Assembly: GCA_019750135.1 (NCBI GenBank)
Contig: JAIEOV010000051.1
Span: 61,634 to 125,633 of the forward strand
Reading direction: 5' to 3'
Length of the DNA: 64,000 nucleotides
Source: Reyranella sp.
GTDB lineage: Bacteria; Pseudomonadota; Alphaproteobacteria; Reyranellales; Reyranellaceae
The notes below the pieces were generated by a model, which was not told the origin of the DNA, did not search any database, and worked only from the letters and a program-made list of their open reading frames with translations. Below are positions 63,501-64,000 of this stretch, in pieces (within the stretch, counting starts at the first letter, position 1; each line of letters starts with the position of its first letter). Both the position numbers and the translations under genes were made by a program.

Positions 63501-64000
63501 GCCACCGGCGCCGAAGCCGCCTGCGCCTCCCACCGAGCCGGACTGCCCGTTGGCGCCGCCGCCGCCGCCGCCAAAGCCGCCTTGACCGCCGCTGGTGCCG
63601 GCGGCTTGTCCAGCGCCGCCGCCACCGCCGAAATCACCTCCCTTGCCGCCCTCGCCAGTGGTGCTGCCGCCGCCACCACCGCCGGCGCCGGTGCCGCCCG
63701 CACCACCCGCGCTAGCGCCGCTGCCGCTGCTGCTGCCACCGCCGCCCCCACCGGAGGAGCCGCCGTCGCCACCCGGCGATTTGTTCCCGCCACCGCCGCC
63801 GCCGCTCAGGGGGCCACCCGCGCTTCCGGCCTGTCCTACATTTCCTCCCTTTCCACCCTGGCCACCGCCGGCCCCGCCGCTGGAGCCGCCGTTGTGGCCT
63901 GTGTCGGCGACAGTGGCGCCACCGCCGCCACCGCCGGTGGGGGGAACGGATGCGCTGCCGGCTCCACCGGCGCCCTGCTGGCCGCCGCCGCCGCCGCCGC
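54579..64000 (-). CDS. Giant autotransporter, PATR-repeat beta-helix with Gly-rich N-terminal region, partial
   Basis: A type V secretion protein of more than 3,130 residues; the start lies beyond 64000. From the N-terminal side: a ~200-residue Gly/Ser/Ala-rich, low-complexity stretch (about 63.4-64.0 kb); about thirty PATR units of the form NTYTGGTTVxAGTLxxG (about 56.2-63.3 kb) that would build a long beta-helix; a linker ANNALFMNALGQQMALARG; and a ~280-residue barrel (54.58-55.43 kb) ending in the aromatic LQW. The barrel is clearly related to that of the autotransporter at 31-35 kb (ALAEACD, TFTYNAGG, TGANQ, EYAD). No enzymatic motif is seen in the visible passenger, so adhesion or aggregation is the natural guess. 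The opposite strand carries long antisense open frames, which are artefacts of the GC-rich repeats. Confidence 0.92.
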   Translation of the reverse strand, partial: GGGGGGQQGAGGAGSASVPPTGGGGGGATVADTGHNGGSSGGAGGGQGGKGGNVGQAGSAGGPLSGGGGGGNKSPGGDGGSSGGGGGGSSSGSGASAGGAGGTGAGGGGGGSTTGEGGKGGDFGGGGGAGQAAGTSGGQGGFGGGGGGANGQSGSVGGAGGFGAGGGGGATGGTSDGGLGGTGGSSASGFSNGGGGAALGGAFFVGDGGTLTVSGNLTGTYTVTGGTTGGAGGATAGQAQGSVMYLRGSGTTTMDVASGTRTFAGNDAIAGSGALGKSGAGILALTGSNTNFTGGVTVTGGLVNFASAGSLGSGAISLNGGGLQWATGNTTDISMRLTPLGTGGGTIDTNGNEVTFATGLAGTGGLTKTGEGKLTLTSNNTHAGGTTVEAGTLALTSTAFISGALTVNGGVFDISAKDDVGVTSLSGTGGTIRLGSGTILTVTSNSNTTSASTIIGNGGLTKQGTGTLTLTGTSTYSGSTAIYGGTVSISENANLGTGAIVMFNSTLQTTGDIRAERQILIGGTSTFDTATGTTFTSDGFVNGNGRLLKSGGGTMVLGGFENYYTGGTTIEAGTLSISSDKHLGGASSGISFAGTGGTLRTTANVTTSRTVSLASAGGTFETATGTQLVLNGEVSGTNGLTKTGEGTLVLGGNNTYAGGTTVNAGTLQLATGARLAFGGALTVNGATFDLNGNTQTVGTLSGTGGTIALGNGSLTTESSATSSLAAAITGTGSFEMRGSGTLTLSGANSYTGGTTVRVGTLRLGDGASLASTGALTVHSGTFDLNNNNQTVGQLSGSGGTIALGSGTLTTNGAANANLDSVITGGGAFVKNGSGRLLLAGANSYTGGTTVNAGTLRLGTGGSLASTGALTVNGGTFDLNSQSQTVGTLSGTGGAITLGSATLTTDSSADSSLAAAISGTGAFVKSGSGTLTLSGGNTYSGTTTIESGTLQVGNGTSTGTLGTGAITNNGTLSFNRSNSLAISGNISGSGGVQQIGTGTTVLTGTNTYSGATTIESGTLQIGNGAGTGTLGTGAIVNNGTLAFRRLGTLSVATDISGTGSVRQESGGTTTLSGNNTYSGGTLITSGVLQISADTNLGATAGGITLSGGTLRATATMTTARNISLATLGGVDVAAGTVLTASGTISGAGGFSKFGAGTLVLTGSNSYAGDTGLNAGTVAVSADNNLGNGGRLTFAGGALRYDAGFASSRAITLINPGSFVDTNGNDAALTGTISGASRLTKTGAGTLTLGGANTYAGGTRIDGGTVAVSSDANLGASSGGLLLDGGTLRTADSFNTSRNVELLGGGGTFDVVAGKLVLQANVTEGDGPGNLTKTGAGTLVLAGTADYSGTTTVSAGTLQGTTANLAGNITNNATVSFNQTADGTYAGVMSGSGRLLIEGAGTVTLAGANSYSGTTTIAAGTLSITGALGTGDVVNNGRLAFDRNTDVAAANAISGSGSLTKQGNGTLTLSGINSYTGGTTVSAGVLQGNTQSLQGDILNNAAVTFDQATNGTYAGSMSGSGMLTKSGAGTLVLTGVNSYSGTTTVSAGTLQGNSTSIQGNILNGGSVVFDQSTNGTYAGAISGSGSLTKSGNGTLTLDGANTYTGGTTVNAGTLRLSVGGPLASTGALTVTGGTFDLNDRNQTVGALSGSGGAITLGNATLTAGDANNTTLAAAISGIGSLVKQGTGTLTLTGANTHTGGTTISGGILQVGNGGTTGSLAGNLVNNGTLAFNRSDNVTFGGAISGSGALDKLGDNTLILTGNSTYSGLTTIAAGMLQLGNGATSGSITGNVLNNGVLAFNRSDDIVFGGNVDGSGAISYMGPGKVTLTGTISNTGGTVLGGTVLAGSDAALGAAGSTLTFAGGTLQATDSFTVGRPLNLITGGGTIDTAGNTLVVTGNITGAGGFTKSGDGTLVLAGTNSYSGGTTVSGGALEGDTTSLQGNILNNATVSFNQAASGTYAGTMSGTGNLIASGNGALTLTADNTYSGGTTIATGSKLSIGNGGSTGTMGSGAVTNNGELHFNRSDTHTVVSSITGVGSVFLDDGSGTTILTGNNSYTGSTRIWSGSTLQVGNGGTSGTLGTGRVQITDGTLRFDRSDTLVVASEISGNGNVVQAGSGTTALTFDSSYGGATTIEAGTLKLGNGGTTGSLGNGNIVNNATLAFDRTDALLTVAGEISGTGGIVQAGSGTTTLNGANTYSGTTTILAGKLIVGGTAGSLGTGNVVNDGILHYTRTNAYTVANDISGTGSFRLFGGGTGTLTGNNTYTGTTTVGTGTLRIGDGGAAGTLGTGGIEILFGNLQFNRSDALTVAGAISGTAGTVAQIGTGTTSLTGNGTFTGVTTISAGTLSLGDGGTTGALGTGNITNNATLQFNRSNELTVANAISGTGGVVQAGTGTTFLTGNNTYTGTTTVLAGTLSIGNGGTTGSIGAGNVINNAVLQINRSDNVTLANVISGSGGLVQAGPGTTILTGANSYSGGTLVSGGTLQGTTSSLQGNVLNNAAVVFSQAANGTYAGNMSGTGSLTLTGGGQYTLTGSNSYTGGTSLLAGALIGNSASLQGNILNNGAVTFSQTGTGTYAGIMSGSGSMTLQGGGTLTMTGNNTYTGATSVNASTLIVNGSLASTVSVTNGGILAGNGSTGGFVSTGGIIAPGNSIGTLNINGNFTQNGGTYVVEVNAQGQNDRVNVNGTATINGAAVQVVATPGNYATSTTYTILNATGGVSGTYTGVTSNYAFLTPSLSYNTNNVFLTLALQGSTPFSGFGGNTANQQAVGSALDQSYANATGDFATVIGALANLSTTQASPTLNTISGQPYANFGTFNVANNALFMNALGQQMALARGGASNGQRQALAEACDIAACDGASPFSVWGSVLGGLGSVQGNGNSSTFTYNAGGSAAGIDYRVSPSVLVGLGAGFTSGTQWVDSFQGKGWANTVSVAAYASFTQSAFYLDALAGYAYSNNQLQRQISVPGLQPRTANGSTGANQFLGQAEAGYKLGVYAPAQAMVTPFARFQASSINQAAFNEWGANSLNLNVAQQTTTSIRSVLGAELAGAVGLGNTRTLDLGLRLGWMHEYADTARPMTAAFAGAPTANFTVYGATPQRDSAVIGFRAGTEVAAGAQLYLRYDGEVGATANNHTLNLGVRLQW

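Overview
The window looks like chromosomal DNA from a high-GC, free-living alphaproteobacterium. Supporting signs are orphan and complete tripartite tricarboxylate (Bug/Tct) uptake systems, many acyl-CoA and short-chain-dehydrogenase genes, frequent GTG/TTG starts, 4-bp ATGA/GTGA gene overlaps, and type V autotransporters built on PATR repeats. A Reyranella-like or Bradyrhizobium-like lineage would fit, but this is an inference from gene content. I saw no rRNA, tRNA, CRISPR array, prophage or intact insertion sequence.

Layout. 1-3.6 kb (minus strand): a GT39-type glycosyltransferase cut by the window edge, a DUF486 membrane protein, and a Vgb-like beta-propeller / cytochrome c / Bug-receptor set. 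3.7-5.6 kb: a CYTH protein, a hairpin between convergent genes, an ECF sigma factor coupled to a truncated membrane-protein gene that carries 33-bp tandem repeats, and small unknown genes. 5.6-9.9 kb: amidase, TauE/SafE permease, crotonase and quinone-oxidoreductase-like genes. 9.9-14.3 kb: a tight three-gene envelope cluster of polysaccharide deacetylase, DUF4015 glycosidase and a serine beta-lactamase-fold/NamZ (DUF1343) fusion. 14.4-31.1 kb: mostly catabolic genes, including a maleate-isomerase relative without its cysteines, MFS and EamA transporters, crotonases, two tandem epoxide-hydrolase paralogues, SDRs, a luciferase-like monooxygenase and a D-aminoacylase relative, with an RhlE helicase among them. 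31.2-34.8 kb: an autotransporter whose passenger reads as a pepsin-type aspartic protease. 34.8-36.1 kb: a frameshifted OmpA-like gene, CinA C-terminal amidohydrolase and a DOPA-dioxygenase-like protein. 36.2-51.3 kb: an acyl-CoA dehydrogenase pair, tctCBA, a single-chain biotin-dependent acyl-CoA carboxylase, a peptide-type solute receptor, a TauD dioxygenase and an FMN 2-hydroxyacid oxidase. 51.4-54.4 kb: three tandem paralogues of an unrecognised protein with two helix-turn-helix segments each. 54.6-64 kb: a giant autotransporter (more than 3,100 residues, N-terminus outside the window).

How the genes may work together. Most of the window is a broad catabolic toolkit: scavenging receptors and transporters, amidohydrolases, beta-oxidation enzymes and an acyl-CoA carboxylase, feeding on carboxylates, amides and branched or aromatic acids. 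Two threads stand out against it. One is envelope remodelling (the 10-14 kb cluster). The other is the cell surface: two autotransporters share the same family of C-terminal barrel but carry entirely different passengers. The most unusual observations are the pepsin-like autotransporter and the triple double-HTH paralogue array that sits convergent to the giant autotransporter.
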